Source: Oceanospirillaceae bacterium (GTDB lineage Bacteria > Pseudomonadota > Gammaproteobacteria > Pseudomonadales > Balneatricaceae). Taken from it: a stretch of 64,000 bases of DNA. Numbering within the stretch: the first letter of the stretch is position 1; each line of letters starts with the position of its first letter. The DNA lies in contig JABGSN010000053.1 in assembly GCA_018647765.1 (NCBI GenBank), forward strand, positions 23,364-87,363, given 5' to 3'. Below are positions 29,048 through 40,114 of the stretch, piece after piece. The position numbers were made by a program, and so were the translations under genes. The notes below the pieces were generated by a model. The model ran no database searches, had not been told where the DNA came from, and worked only from the letters and a program-made list of their open reading frames with translations.

Positions 29048-30175
29048 TTAGCTGGCCACGTGGCCGCGCGCCAAATACTCGTGCGACTGCATCTCTTGTA
29101 AGCGGCTTAAGGTGCGCTGAAACACAAAATCCAGTTGACCACCGGCGTACAGGTCCAACAAAGACACCTGTGCCGAGAGGATCATCTTCACGTTAGCGTC
29201 ATAACAGACGTCGACTAAATTGACGAAGCGCCGAGCCTGATCACTACTATGGCGATCAAGGCGCGGCACCCGACTCACAATTAAGGCGTGATACTCACTG
29301 GCAATTTCTAAATAATCATTTTGTGAACGCGGCAATACACACAGTTGTTCGAACGTCATCCACACAATGTCATCACATTGTTTTACATACTCAAAGGCAC
29401 GGCTATTGATGGTCAGCATGCCTGCATCCTTGATATGCCCCTGCTCCGGCGCCAAGGCCTCAAAGCTTGTGTTTAAGCTGGCATCCGCAGCGTCATCTAA
29501 AGGCCAATGGTACAGCTCGGCCTGCTCTAAAGTGCGCAGCCGATAATCCACGCCACCGTCCACATTAACCACAACAGTGTACTGCTCCAGCAGCGCAATG
29601 GCCGGCAAAAAGCGCTGCCGCTGCAAACCATTTTCATACAAATTACGCGGTTCAATATTAGAGGTGGCCACCAACACCACCCCAAGATCAAACAACGTAC
29701 CTAACAAACCCGCCAATATCATGGCATCAGTGATGTCGGTCACAAAGAATTCATCAAAACAAATCACCTGAGCGTCGGCGGCTAATTCCTGCGCCACCTT
29801 AAGCAAGGGGTTTTTTACGCCCTTGTGCACCGCCAAACGCTCATGTACATGACGCATAAATCGATGAAAGTGGGTCCTATGTTTATTTTCAAACGGCAAA
29901 CAATCATAAAACACATCCATTAAATAGGTTTTACCACGCCCCACACCACCCCAAAAATACAGACCTTGCGGAGCTTTTTGCACCGCCGACGGCTTACCCA
30001 GCAAGCCCCCCAACTTACGCCGCAAACGAGGCCGTTTTTGCTGCTTCTGCTGCTGCACTTGGCACACATCCAAATACAACCGTTGCAAGTGATTAATGGC
30101 CTCTTCTTGGGCTGCGTCAGGCAGGAAATGCGCTTGTTTTTGATGTTGCTGGTATTTTTCTAAAGGAGAGGTCAT
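29048..30175 (-). CDS. zapE: Cell division ATPase ZapE
   Basis: ZapE is an AFG1-type AAA+ ATPase that acts at the constricting Z ring in E. coli, mainly under low oxygen or high temperature. The 375-residue protein has Walker A GGVGRGKT in GLYFWGGVGRGKTYLMD, Walker B VICFDEFFVTD, and the sensor region VVLVATSNIEPRNLYENG. It is divergent from zapG, as in E. coli, where zapE, yhcB and degQ/degS are neighbours. Confidence 0.95.
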   Translation of the reverse strand: MTSPLEKYQQHQKQAHFLPDAAQEEAINHLQRLYLDVCQVQQQKQQKRPRLRRKLGGLLGKPSAVQKAPQGLYFWGGVGRGKTYLMDVFYDCLPFENKHRTHFHRFMRHVHERLAVHKGVKNPLLKVAQELAADAQVICFDEFFVTDITDAMILAGLLGTLFDLGVVLVATSNIEPRNLYENGLQRQRFLPAIALLEQYTVVVNVDGGVDYRLRTLEQAELYHWPLDDAADASLNTSFEALAPEQGHIKDAGMLTINSRAFEYVKQCDDIVWMTFEQLCVLPRSQNDYLEIASEYHALIVSRVPRLDRHSSDQARRFVNLVDVCYDANVKMILSAQVSLLDLYAGGQLDFVFQRTLSRLQEMQSHEYLARGHVAS

Positions 30176-30259
30176 AAACTGTTAACGTGCATGATGAACT
30201 AATGGAATATTTACATTACAATACTAGCTTCTGGGACACTTTATGAAAAGGAGCTATTG

Positions 30260-30754
30260 GTGGATTTACTCAGCAACGATTGGTTTTTTTGGCTAATACT
30301 ATTATTACTTGGTATAGGCATTGGGTTTTTGTTGGGCCGCAACAATAATAGCGACCTTAAACGCCAAACTCAGCTCAGCGAACAACTACAAGCTGCGCAC
30401 ACAGAAATGGCTGAATACAAAGAGCAAGTGAACCTGCACTTTGCCGACACTGCCGCTGCCGTTAATCAGCTCACCGATAGCTATCGCAATGTACACCAAC
30501 ACCTCGCCAAAGGTGCGCAAAGTCTCTGTGACGACCCCGACATGGCCAGCAGCCTCGAAACCATTGCTGGCCCGAGTGAGACCGCCATTGAACACCAAGC
30601 CGAACCCGCTGCTGTCATTCGCCCACCCATGGATTACGCCCCCAGCAGCGACAAAACTGAACACGGCACCCTAGATGAGCGTTACGGCCTCAAAAGCAAA
30701 CAAGAAAACCCACAGCCACCCGCCTATGACATCCCCGTATCACCAACGCAATAA
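30260..30754 (+). CDS. zapG: ZapG (YhcB, DUF1043) inner-membrane protein
   Basis: ZapG is a small inner-membrane protein tied to the divisome, elongasome and envelope stability in E. coli. The protein has one N-terminal membrane helix (WFFWLILLLLGIGIGFLLG, about residues 7-26), then a helical coiled-coil stretch to about residue 90 and a disordered Pro-rich C-terminus. I start at GTG 30260 (164 residues), seven bases after AAGGAG; the TTG just before it is closer than ideal. It ends one base from the convergent Nif3 gene. Confidence 0.88.
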   Translation: MDLLSNDWFFWLILLLLGIGIGFLLGRNNNSDLKRQTQLSEQLQAAHTEMAEYKEQVNLHFADTAAAVNQLTDSYRNVHQHLAKGAQSLCDDPDMASSLETIAGPSETAIEHQAEPAAVIRPPMDYAPSSDKTEHGTLDERYGLKSKQENPQPPAYDIPVSPTQ

Positions 30755-30755
30755 C

Positions 30756-31517
30756 CTATGCCGGACTGTCGATATCCACAAACTCACAGGTGATGTCTAA
30801 CTCTTGCTGCAGGTGTGCAGCCAGGGCCTTAGCCCCATAGCGTTCCGTCGCATGATGGCCGGCAGCAAAATAGTGAATGTCATTTTCGCGCGCGATATGC
30901 ACAGTAGACTCCGATATTTCACCCGACACATACGCATCTAAACCCAGCTCAACCGCTTGTTCAATCATGCCTTGGGCGCCACCCGTACACCAACCGATCC
31001 GTTTGATCACAGTACCAGGGGCGTCAATGTGAAGCACCTCCCGACCCAGCACCTGAGACAGTTGTTGCTGTACCTGCAACCCGCTACAAGGCTGCGCTAA
31101 TGTCGCACACAGGCCCAATCCGGTAATGCCGCTAGACTGCATATGCGCGTCAGACTGCCACCCCATGAGCTGGCCCAGCTGCGCATTGTTACCTAATTGC
31201 CCATGACAATCTAACGGCAAATGATAGGCAATCAGGTTAATGTCATGAGTCAGCAGCGCTTTAATACGGTTTTTCTTAATGCCCACCAATGGGCTCGATT
31301 CATTGCGCCAAAAATAGCCATGATGCACCAGCAACGCATCAGCCTTACATTCGATGGCCGCATCAACCAATGCTTGGCTTGCGGTAACTCCCGCCACCAG
31401 GTGGCTCACTGTGAGTTTACCTTCCACCTGCAGGCCGTTAGGTGCATAGTCTTTAAACTGCCCAGGCGTAAGTAGGCCATCCAAATAGTTCAACAAGTCT
31501 ACTGTGTGTATTGCCAT
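30756..31517 (-). CDS. Nif3/YbgI family dinuclear-metal protein
   Basis: A 253-residue protein of the Nif3-like (DUF34) family, GTP cyclohydrolase I type 2. Members form toroid hexamers with two metal ions per subunit. Metal-ligand motifs are ADALLVHHGYFW and the C-terminal HYFAAGHHATERYG. The real substrate is unsettled; links to metal homeostasis and damaged-metabolite hydrolysis have been proposed. It is divergent from degS, with an 89-base gap. Confidence 0.93.
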   Translation of the reverse strand: MAIHTVDLLNYLDGLLTPGQFKDYAPNGLQVEGKLTVSHLVAGVTASQALVDAAIECKADALLVHHGYFWRNESSPLVGIKKNRIKALLTHDINLIAYHLPLDCHGQLGNNAQLGQLMGWQSDAHMQSSGITGLGLCATLAQPCSGLQVQQQLSQVLGREVLHIDAPGTVIKRIGWCTGGAQGMIEQAVELGLDAYVSGEISESTVHIARENDIHYFAAGHHATERYGAKALAAHLQQELDITCEFVDIDSPA

Positions 31518-31606
31518 GCATTATTACTCTGGGTATTTTTGCCTTTATTTGGCCTTAAGTTTACACTATACACCCCAGTAAAAGGCAACCAACCGACCTT
31601 AATTCC

Positions 31607-32785
31607 ATGGCTCTATCCTTGATCAAATATTTATCCCGTTTTGCCCTAGCCGGCGGGCTGGCCGCCATCCTACTAGTACTCGCTGCGCCTGAGTGGTTGA
31701 GCCAAAAAACCAGCATACCACTGTGGTCTCAAACTACTACCCATAGTACATCAGCTACACATAGCTACGCGGACATGCTTGAAGCCACCATGCCATCGGT
31801 AGTGAGCATCTACAGTCAAACCCATACCCCGGCAGCCTCCTTAGCATTATTCCAAGACCCTCATTACGCCAACCTCCTCGAAGGCCAACTACTGGCCAAT
31901 AATGTCGATAAAATAGGCCTTGGTTCAGGGGTAATTGTCAGCCCGGAGGGCTACATCCTCACCAACCACCATATCATTTCCCAAGCCAGCCGCATCCAAG
32001 TCAAGCTCAGCGATGGCCGTAGCGCAGCGGCAACCGTGGTGGGCACGGATGCCGCCACCGACCTAGCCGTAATCAAAATCGAGCTTGATCAACTCGTCGC
32101 CGCCACGGCGGCCATTGGTGACAAGGCCCGCATAGGGGACTTAGTTTTTGCGATTGGCAACCCCCATGGCTTGGGGCAGTCTGTGTCCATCGGCCTGATC
32201 AGCGGCACGGGACGCAACCGCTTAGGCCTACATACCTTCGAAAGCTTCATCCAAACCGATGCCGCAATTAATACCGGCAACTCTGGCGGCGCTTTGGTCA
32301 ATAGTAAAGGTGAGTTAGTGGCCATTAACAGCGCCCACTTCTACAACAGCCAAACTAGCCTGCGTAGCCAAGGCTTGGGCCTTGCCATACCTATTAGCAT
32401 TGCCGCCAACGTATTAAACAATATCGTCGCCCACGGCCAAGTGGTGAGGGGTTGGCTAGGCATCGACTTCGAAGCGGAAGCCCTGTTCGACTTAGCCTCC
32501 CAAGCGGCCCATGAATTTTCTCCCAACCTAACCAAACAAGGTATTTTGCTCACCGGCATATACGCCAACAGTCCAGCCCATCTGGCTGGCTTGCAACCTG
32601 GCGACCGCATCACCCACTTTGATGGCCGCTTGGTGATCGACTGGAATCAATCGCTGGATTACGTCACCAATTTGGCGCCCGGATCAACCCTGAGCATCAC
32701 CTATATCCCGGCCGCAGCCACCCTACCAACGCCTGCAGCAATACAAACCACGGCCACCTTGGGCACCCGCCCAAGCGCACAATAA
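31607..32785 (+). CDS. degS: DegS-type periplasmic serine protease
   Basis: DegS senses misfolded outer-membrane proteins and makes the first cut in RseA, releasing sigma-E. The 392-residue protein has one N-terminal membrane anchor (about residues 11-30) and no cleavable signal. The chymotrypsin-fold protease has the triad His in LTNHHII, Asp in ATDLAVIKI and Ser in NTGNSGGALVN. A single PDZ domain follows, with GILLTGIYANSPAHLAGL. One PDZ and an uncleaved anchor favour DegS over DegP/DegQ. The C-terminal Thr/Ala/Pro tail is longer than in E. coli. Confidence 0.93.
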   Translation: MALSLIKYLSRFALAGGLAAILLVLAAPEWLSQKTSIPLWSQTTTHSTSATHSYADMLEATMPSVVSIYSQTHTPAASLALFQDPHYANLLEGQLLANNVDKIGLGSGVIVSPEGYILTNHHIISQASRIQVKLSDGRSAAATVVGTDAATDLAVIKIELDQLVAATAAIGDKARIGDLVFAIGNPHGLGQSVSIGLISGTGRNRLGLHTFESFIQTDAAINTGNSGGALVNSKGELVAINSAHFYNSQTSLRSQGLGLAIPISIAANVLNNIVAHGQVVRGWLGIDFEAEALFDLASQAAHEFSPNLTKQGILLTGIYANSPAHLAGLQPGDRITHFDGRLVIDWNQSLDYVTNLAPGSTLSITYIPAAATLPTPAAIQTTATLGTRPSAQ

Positions 32786-32820
32786 CAGCCACAGCCTTAT
32801 GACTAAGCACCGTTAAAACC

Positions 32821-33564
32821 ATGACCCAAAAAGACCCCAAGCAACAACGCGACACCATCTTTGCCGCGCCTCTACAGTCGCCCGTACCGTTTGAGTTTAA
32901 TGCTCAAGTGGCAGACGTGTTTGATAACATGATCCAGCGCTCGGTGCCTGGTTACCATTTTTTACTGGATGTTATCGGTTTGCTCGCCGCCCGTTATGGG
33001 CAAAGTCAAAGTAACTGCTACGACCTCGGCTGTTCGCTTGGCACCATGACCCTGCGCTTACGCCAAAACCTTCCCGCAGGAGCGCACGTTATAGGGGTGG
33101 ATAACTCGGCCGCCATGGTAAGCCGCTGTCAACACAATATGGCCCGCGACCACAGCCAAGCCAGTTACGAAATTGTGCAGCAAGACCTGCAAGATACCCC
33201 CATAACAAACGCCTCCATGGTGATTCTTAACTTTACTCTGCAGTTTATTGCCGACCAAGAGCGGCCCAGTATTTTAGCCAATATTGCTGCGGGTATGCGC
33301 CCGGGCGGGGTATTGTTGCTGGCCGAAAAAGTCTGCTTTGATGATCCCGCACAACAACAGTTACAAGTGGACCTGTATCACGATTTTAAACGTTATCAGG
33401 GCTATAGCGATTTAGAAATCGCCCAAAAGCGTGCGGCCCTAGAAAACGTGTTAATCCCCAATACCTTGGAACAACACCGTCAACGTTTGCTGGATGCCGG
33501 CTTTAGCCGTGTAGAAACATGTATGCAGTGTTTTAATTTTTGCGCCCTACTGGCCTTCAAATAA
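32821..33564 (+). CDS. cmoA: Carboxy-S-adenosylmethionine synthase
   Basis: CmoA makes carboxy-SAM from SAM and prephenate. CmoB uses the product to build 5-carboxymethoxyuridine at tRNA wobble U34. The 247-residue protein has DIFAAPL-type N-terminus (DTIFAAPLQSPVPFEFN), the SAM loop CYDLGCSLGTMTLRL, VIGVDNSAAMVSRC and VILNFTLQFI. cmoB follows at 23 bases. Confidence 0.97.
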   Translation: MTQKDPKQQRDTIFAAPLQSPVPFEFNAQVADVFDNMIQRSVPGYHFLLDVIGLLAARYGQSQSNCYDLGCSLGTMTLRLRQNLPAGAHVIGVDNSAAMVSRCQHNMARDHSQASYEIVQQDLQDTPITNASMVILNFTLQFIADQERPSILANIAAGMRPGGVLLLAEKVCFDDPAQQQLQVDLYHDFKRYQGYSDLEIAQKRAALENVLIPNTLEQHRQRLLDAGFSRVETCMQCFNFCALLAFK

Positions 33565-33587
33565 CCTCACTTAGAAGAAACACCATT

Positions 33588-34565
33588 ATGGGCATTGATT
33601 TAGAAGCTTTCTTTGAGCACACCAAAAACACCGGGCTGGCCGATTTTCACCCGCAGCTACGCCTCGCTCTGGCCCAATTTTACCAACAAAAGAAACACGG
33701 CCGGACACCCGAATGGGACGCCGCGCTCAATGCCATGCCGCAACTAAGTGAGCCACAATACAGTTTTACCAGTCCCAGCGTTACGGTAAAAAAACCTGCT
33801 AGCCTTAGCATTGACGCACAAGCCTACACCGAGCATTTGAAGGCATTTATGCCGTGGCGTAAAGGCCCCTGGAATTTACTCGGCGTAGACATTGACACTG
33901 AGTGGCACTCGGACTGGAAATGGCAACGCATAGTACCCCATATTAGCCCTTTAGAAGGGCGCAAAGTGTTGGACATTGGCACCGGCAACGGCTACTTTTT
34001 ATATCGCATGCTAGGCGCCGGCGCCAGCCTTGCGCTTGGCATTGACCCCACACGCATATTCCTTTACCAATTTCACGCTGCACAAAGGCTATTGCCGGCC
34101 AACGGGGCTCATCTATTGCCGTTGCGCAGCGAGCACTTACCGGCCTTTGGTTGTTTTGACACGGTATTCTGCTTAGGTGTGTTATATCACCGAAGATCCC
34201 CCATCGACCACATTCAGGAGCTCTTGTCCTACTTGCGGCCGGGCGGTGAATTAGTCTTAGAAACGCTGGTGGTCTCAGGCGGCGCTGACACCATTTTAGT
34301 GCCCGAAGGCCGCTACGCAAAAATGTCCAACGTGTGGTTTTTACCCAGCACCCAGGCCCTTGAAGTAATGTTACGTAAGTTGGGCCTAGAAAACGTGCGC
34401 ACCGTGGACGTTAACCAAACCAGCACCGATGAGCAAAGAGCCACCCAATGGATGACGTTTCACTCTTTAGCTGACTTCTTAGATCCCAACGACGCTAATC
34501 TGTCAGCCGAAGGCCATCCAGCGCCGTTGCGCGCCACCTTGGTGGCGACCAAACCAAGCGCTTAA
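33588..34565 (+). CDS. cmoB: tRNA U34 carboxymethyltransferase
   Basis: CmoB transfers the carboxymethyl group from carboxy-SAM to 5-hydroxyuridine-34 of several tRNAs. I start at ATG 33588, giving 325 residues; a frame open earlier, from 33540, lies within cmoA. Motifs are PWRKGPWNLLGVDIDTEW, VLDIGTGNGYFLYRML, GVLYHRRSPIDHI and RPGGELVLETLV. It converges on hisD with a 6-base gap and no visible terminator. Confidence 0.97.
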   Translation: MGIDLEAFFEHTKNTGLADFHPQLRLALAQFYQQKKHGRTPEWDAALNAMPQLSEPQYSFTSPSVTVKKPASLSIDAQAYTEHLKAFMPWRKGPWNLLGVDIDTEWHSDWKWQRIVPHISPLEGRKVLDIGTGNGYFLYRMLGAGASLALGIDPTRIFLYQFHAAQRLLPANGAHLLPLRSEHLPAFGCFDTVFCLGVLYHRRSPIDHIQELLSYLRPGGELVLETLVVSGGADTILVPEGRYAKMSNVWFLPSTQALEVMLRKLGLENVRTVDVNQTSTDEQRATQWMTFHSLADFLDPNDANLSAEGHPAPLRATLVATKPSA

Positions 34566-34571
34566 ATGCAA

Positions 34572-35885
34572 TTAGTCTTGATCTAAGATGCGGTATTCGG
34601 CAGAACGGGCATGGGCTGTGAGGCTTTCGCCGCGGGCCAGCACCGAAGCCACCTTACCCATTTCACTTGCACCCTCGGGCGAAAACATAATCAACGACGA
34701 GCGTTTTTGAAAGTCGTACACACCTAGCGGCGAAGAAAAACGCGCTGTGCCCGAGGTGGGCAATACATGGTTAGGACCGGCGCAGTAGTCACCTAAGGCT
34801 TCGGCGGTATGGCGGCCCATAAAAATGGCACCAGCATGACGAATGTGAGGCAACATGGACTCAGGGTCTTCTACCGACAATTCCAAATGTTCTGGGGCAA
34901 TACGGTTGGCTAGATCAATGGCTTCTTGCATATCCTTAACTTGAATTAAGGCCCCGCGCTGCTCGATGGAAGTTTTAATAATACTACTGCGCTCCATGCT
35001 AGGCAGTAATGCTTTAAAGCTGGCCTCAACCTGATCAAGGTAGGCTTTATCTGGGCACAATAATATCGACTGCGCCTGCTCATCGTGCTCGGCTTGCGAG
35101 AACAAATCCATCGCCACCCAATCAGGGTTGGTTTGGCCATCACAGATCACCAAAATTTCCGACGGACCTGCAATCATATCAATGCCACAGGTACCAAACA
35201 CAGCCCGTTTAGCGGTCGCCACATAAATATTCCCGGGGCCCACAATCTTGTCTACCTTAGGCACCATTTGTGTGCCATGGGCCAAGGCCGCAATGGCCTG
35301 TGCACCGCCAATCGCAAACACCCGATCAACACCGGCAATGGCAGCGGCAGCCAAGACCAAAGGATTAACGTGACCATTAGGCAAAGGCACCGTCATAATG
35401 ATTTCTTTAACCCCAGCCACCTTGGCTGGAATTGCATTCATTAGCACTGATGAGGGGTAACTGGCCTTACCGCCCGGCACATAAATACCCACCCGGTCCA
35501 TGGCGGTCACTTGCTGGCCAAGTAAGGTGCCATCGGCTTCAACATAGCGCCATGAATCTTGCTTTTGGTGTTCATGGTAAGCGCGAATACGTTGTGCAGC
35601 TCGTTCCAAGGCTTGCCGCTCTGCATCACTAATTGCCGCCAAGGCTTGATCCAACTTATGTTGTGGAATCTCTAATTCGGCTGTGCTTTTAAACGGCGTG
35701 CGGTCCAGCTGATTGGTGAACTGCAATAACGCCGTGTCGCCTTGTGCTTTAACACGTTCGATGATGTCGGCTACGGTTTTTTGAACCCGCTGATCCGACA
35801 CACTTTCCCACGCCAATAACTGACTTAATTGGGCCGCAAAGTTGGCCTGCTGAGTATCTAAACGGTTAACGTTAAGCCATTGCAT
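34572..35885 (-). CDS. hisD: Histidinol dehydrogenase
   Basis: HisD is a zinc enzyme that oxidises histidinol to histidine in two NAD-dependent steps. I start at ATG 35885, one base after the hisG stop (437 residues beginning [10 protein letters not shown]); a longer frame reaches into hisG. Motifs are [46 protein letters not shown], the zinc/catalytic [10 protein letters not shown], and [18 protein letters not shown]. Confidence 0.97.
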   Translation of the reverse strand: MQWLNVNRLDTQQANFAAQLSQLLAWESVSDQRVQKTVADIIERVKAQGDTALLQFTNQLDRTPFKSTAELEIPQHKLDQALAAISDAERQALERAAQRIRAYHEHQKQDSWRYVEADGTLLGQQVTAMDRVGIYVPGGKASYPSSVLMNAIPAKVAGVKEIIMTVPLPNGHVNPLVLAAAAIAGVDRVFAIGGAQAIAALAHGTQMVPKVDKIVGPGNIYVATAKRAVFGTCGIDMIAGPSEILVICDGQTNPDWVAMDLFSQAEHDEQAQSILLCPDKAYLDQVEASFKALLPSMERSSIIKTSIEQRGALIQVKDMQEAIDLANRIAPEHLELSVEDPESMLPHIRHAGAIFMGRHTAEALGDYCAGPNHVLPTSGTARFSSPLGVYDFQKRSSLIMFSPEGASEMGKVASVLARGESLTAHARSAEYRILDQD

Positions 35886-35886
35886 G

Positions 35887-36531
35887 TTAATAGTCCTGCG
35901 CAGCGTTAACGGCCTTGGCAAGCTGTTCAATTAAGGGGCCAATACGGCCATGCTTAAGTTTCATCGATGCTTCGCCCACCACCAACCGGCTGCTAATCAC
36001 AGCAATTTCGTTAAGCGGCTCCAGACCATTGGCCCGCAGTGTATTCCCAGTATCGACAATATCCACTATTTGATCGGCCAAGCCCAGGATGGGGGCCAAC
36101 TCCATGGCACCGTATAGCTTGATGATGTCCACTTGCTGACCCTGCTCGGCAAAATAACGCTTGGTAATATTGACAAACTTAGACGCTACCCGCAGGCGTC
36201 TACCCGCAGGCGCTGCGCCTACGGGGGCACAGGTCATTAAACGACATTTGGAAATTTGCAAATCCAAAGGTTCATACAAACCCGAACCGCCATGTTCCAA
36301 CAACACGTCTTTACCTGCCACACCCATATCGGCGGCGCCGTAAGACACATAGGTAGGTACATCGGTTGCACGGATGACTAGAAACCGCACCCCTGGTTGG
36401 GTGGTTTCAAATACCAATTTACGGCTGGTATAAATGTCTTCCAAAGGTTCAATACCAGCACTGGCAAACAAAGGTAAGGTTTCTTTTAGAATGCGACCTT
36501 TAGACAATGCAATGGTCAGACTATTAGGCAT
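35887..36531 (-). CDS. hisG: ATP phosphoribosyltransferase catalytic subunit, short form
   Basis: HisG starts histidine synthesis by joining ATP and PRPP. At 214 residues this is the short form, which lacks the C-terminal regulatory domain and normally works with HisZ in a hetero-octamer; no hisZ is in this window. Motifs are [34 protein letters not shown] and the PRPP loop [16 protein letters not shown] local direct repeat and palindrome at 36185-36220 encode the loop GAAPAGRR, which keeps family length. Confidence 0.97.
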   Translation of the reverse strand: MPNSLTIALSKGRILKETLPLFASAGIEPLEDIYTSRKLVFETTQPGVRFLVIRATDVPTYVSYGAADMGVAGKDVLLEHGGSGLYEPLDLQISKCRLMTCAPVGAAPAGRRLRVASKFVNITKRYFAEQGQQVDIIKLYGAMELAPILGLADQIVDIVDTGNTLRANGLEPLNEIAVISSRLVVGEASMKLKHGRIGPLIEQLAKAVNAAQDY

Positions 36532-36549
36532 AGTGTTTAGTTCTCTATC

Positions 36550-37833
<1,284 letters not shown>

Positions 37834-37844
37834 CTAAGCTGGCA

Positions 37845-38102
37845 TTATTGCGCGTTGATACGCTGCCATTGGTCGGGGGTATAGGCCTTAATGCCTAGAG
37901 CATGAATGGTACCGTCAGCAATTTGATCGGTTAAACAGCCGTATACCAGTTGTTGTTTTTTCACTGGCGTTAGGCCCGCGAATAGGTCGCCAATTACCGT
38001 CACCTGAAAGCTGCAGCCTTCGCCACTAGGGATCACTTCGGTGCCGTTGAGTTGTTGCTCTATAATGTGTTTTACTTGTGTTGCGTCCACGATCTTCTCC
38101 AT
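37845..38102 (-). CDS. ibaG: BolA-family protein IbaG
   Basis: An 85-residue BolA-like protein. The position before murA and the size match E. coli IbaG (YrbA), an acid-stress protein that binds monothiol glutaredoxin through a 2Fe-2S cluster. It has VKHIIEQQLNGTEV, FQVTVIGDLFAGLTPVKKQQ and the family end region GTIHALGIKAYTPDQW, with the conserved His. It follows mlaC by 64 bases, where a STAS gene (mlaB) is usually found. Confidence 0.92.
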   Translation of the reverse strand: MEKIVDATQVKHIIEQQLNGTEVIPSGEGCSFQVTVIGDLFAGLTPVKKQQLVYGCLTDQIADGTIHALGIKAYTPDQWQRINAQ

Positions 38103-38166
38103 GGGCTAAATGGGGCGTAATTGTAGCAAACATGGCACCCATACCGCTAACCTTAGGTGCCTGAAT

Positions 38167-38835
38167 CTAGGCAGGATTAAGCCAAAAAGCAATAACATCA
38201 TCCATATTGCCCTTATTCTGCGCCATAGCGGTAGCAAACTGTTGCCTAAACGCCAAACCTAAGTTAATACCATCCAAGGTAACATTGGTCACTTTCCAAC
38301 CCTGCGGGCGTAATTTGACGGCATAGTTAATGTTATAGGCAGCGCCATTGGCATACACTTTAACCCACACCTTTTGGCGTCCTGGTTTAGAGCTACTACT
38401 CACATTAGGTTGGACTTCATAATTATTAATTTTAAAGGCCACCACCGCCCGCGAATAGGTGTTCAATAATGAGGTTCTAAAACTAGTATTAAATGCTTCA
38501 ATCTGCACGGCACTTGCGCGTCGGTAAAACTTGGCCATCACCCCTTTGGCAATACTTTCAAAATCGACCACCGGATCTAATATGATGGCCATTTGTGCCA
38601 GCAGCGCCTGCTCATCCAAGCCCACAGAGGCGCCCGTAATTTCACTTTTCCGTGTGGCTTCTTCGCGCTCATATTGCAGCAGCTCGATCATCGCTTGCGT
38701 GCTGTCGCTCACCACCTCACTTGCAGCCAGCCATTCTGGGTCATTGGCTTGCGTTTGCAATGGGTAGGCTAAGCCAGGCATCACTAGCACCGCAGTGAGC
38801 AGAATTCGTTTAGCTTGATTAAACATTTGATACAC
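38167..38835 (-). CDS. mlaC: Periplasmic phospholipid carrier MlaC
   Basis: MlaC shuttles phospholipids between the outer-membrane MlaA complex and the inner-membrane MlaFEDB complex. The 222-residue protein has a signal peptide likely cleaved after QTQA (residue 30), then the Tol-Tol-Ttg2 fold with VDFESIAKGVMAKFYRRAS, NTYSRAVVAF and a C-terminal FATAMAQNKGNMDDVIAFW. It is 38 bases after mlaD. Confidence 0.95.
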   Translation of the reverse strand: MYQMFNQAKRILLTAVLVMPGLAYPLQTQANDPEWLAASEVVSDSTQAMIELLQYEREEATRKSEITGASVGLDEQALLAQMAIILDPVVDFESIAKGVMAKFYRRASAVQIEAFNTSFRTSLLNTYSRAVVAFKINNYEVQPNVSSSSKPGRQKVWVKVYANGAAYNINYAVKLRPQGWKVTNVTLDGINLGLAFRQQFATAMAQNKGNMDDVIAFWLNPA

Positions 38836-38873
38836 CCTTTGTCACTTATTGCATTAATTTGCCATTCTTCTAC

Positions 38874-39335
38874 TTAGTTGCTATCGCCCAAGTTGAGCAA
38901 AAACTGCCCAATCAGTTCTTCTAGCACCAACGCCGACTGTGTGTCTTCAATCATATCACCGGCCACCAACACCTCGTCTTCTGCACCCACAGTGAGGCCA
39001 ACATACTTCTCGCCCAATAAGCCGGCGGTCAAAATGCTGGCACTCGAATCAATCGATAGGTAGTTAACCTCACCATTGATTTGCATTTTCACTTTGGCCA
39101 TTAACGTCTGTGGGTCAATCACTACGGCCACCACCTCGCCTACGGTGACACCCGCTAAGGTCACCTGTGCTTTAGGCGCCAAACCAGCTGCATTTTCAAA
39201 CAAAGCATCAATAGGGTATCGGTCTGCACTGCGGGTCAGGTGGCCACCACTCACTTGCAACGCCAAACTAAGCAACGCGACGACACCAGCCACCAGCATC
39301 AAACCCACACTAATTTCTATCCATCTTTTGTGCAT
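38874..39335 (-). CDS. mlaD: Mla pathway MCE-domain protein MlaD
   Basis: MlaD is the hexameric MCE-domain subunit that forms the periplasmic lipid channel of the Mla transporter. The 153-residue protein has one N-terminal membrane helix (ISVGLMLVAGVVALLSLAL) and the MCE domain (YPIDALFENAAGLAPKAQVTLAG; VGEVVAVVIDPQ; LLGEKYVGLTVG). It shares one base with mlaE. Confidence 0.96.
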   Translation of the reverse strand: MHKRWIEISVGLMLVAGVVALLSLALQVSGGHLTRSADRYPIDALFENAAGLAPKAQVTLAGVTVGEVVAVVIDPQTLMAKVKMQINGEVNYLSIDSSASILTAGLLGEKYVGLTVGAEDEVLVAGDMIEDTQSALVLEELIGQFLLNLGDSN

Positions 39336-40114
39336 TACGCGCCTCCAAACATTAGCGCTGTTAAAATAAAATCAAACCCCAAAATGGCTAGGGATGAGTA
39401 CACCACCGTACGCGTTGTTGCAGCGCTAATGCCTTGCGAGGTGGGCACACATGAATACCCTTGATACAAAGCAATCCAGCTCACCACAAACGCAAAAACC
39501 AAGGCTTTGATCATGCCATTGATAACGTCCTCGCCAAAATCTACGGCCTGCTGCATGTTACCCCAGTACGACCCGCTGTAGACGCCGAGCCAATCCACCG
39601 CCACAATGTGGCCACCGTAAATACCCACCAAACTAAATATAGCGACTAACAAGGGCAGGCAAATCAAACCCGCCAAAAATCGTGGCGCCACAATACGATG
39701 TAATGGGTCCACCCCAAACATCTCCAAACTAGCCAACTGTTCTGTCGCTTTCATCAAGCCAATTTCGGCCGTTAGCGCTGATCCAGCGCGACCAGCGAAC
39801 AACAAGGCTGCAACCACTGGCGACAATTCCCTGACCAAGGTTAAGGCCACCATTTGCCCGACTGCTTGCTCCGAACCATAAGCCGACAACAAGGTATAGC
39901 CTTGCAAACCCAGCACCATGCCAATAAACAAGGCCGAAACTAGCATGATAATTAACGACTGCACACCCACCACATACAGTTGCTGAATTAAGCGTGAAAG
40001 CCCGTGTTTGCCAGGCAATACCCGTAGCGACTGTAGCAACATTAATAACGCCTGCCCCAGCAAAGCCAATCGCTGTAACAACTGCCCGCCTAAGGCGGAG
40101 ACAAGGTTTATCAC
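39335..40114 (-). CDS. mlaE: Mla ABC transporter permease MlaE
   Basis: MlaE is the inner-membrane permease of the phospholipid ABC transporter. The 259-residue protein has five to six membrane segments and the family motifs ALFIGMVLGLQGYTLL, LVRELSPVVAALLFAGRAGS and AEIGLMKATEQLASLEMFGV. It overlaps mlaF by four bases and mlaD by one. Confidence 0.97.
   Translation of the reverse strand: MINLVSALGGQLLQRLALLGQALLMLLQSLRVLPGKHGLSRLIQQLYVVGVQSLIIMLVSALFIGMVLGLQGYTLLSAYGSEQAVGQMVALTLVRELSPVVAALLFAGRAGSALTAEIGLMKATEQLASLEMFGVDPLHRIVAPRFLAGLICLPLLVAIFSLVGIYGGHIVAVDWLGVYSGSYWGNMQQAVDFGEDVINGMIKALVFAFVVSWIALYQGYSCVPTSQGISAATTRTVVYSSLAILGFDFILTALMFGGA

Noticed and set aside
30257..30259. TTG as the zapG start
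   Set aside because: It is only four bases from AAGGAG; the GTG at 30260 has better spacing.
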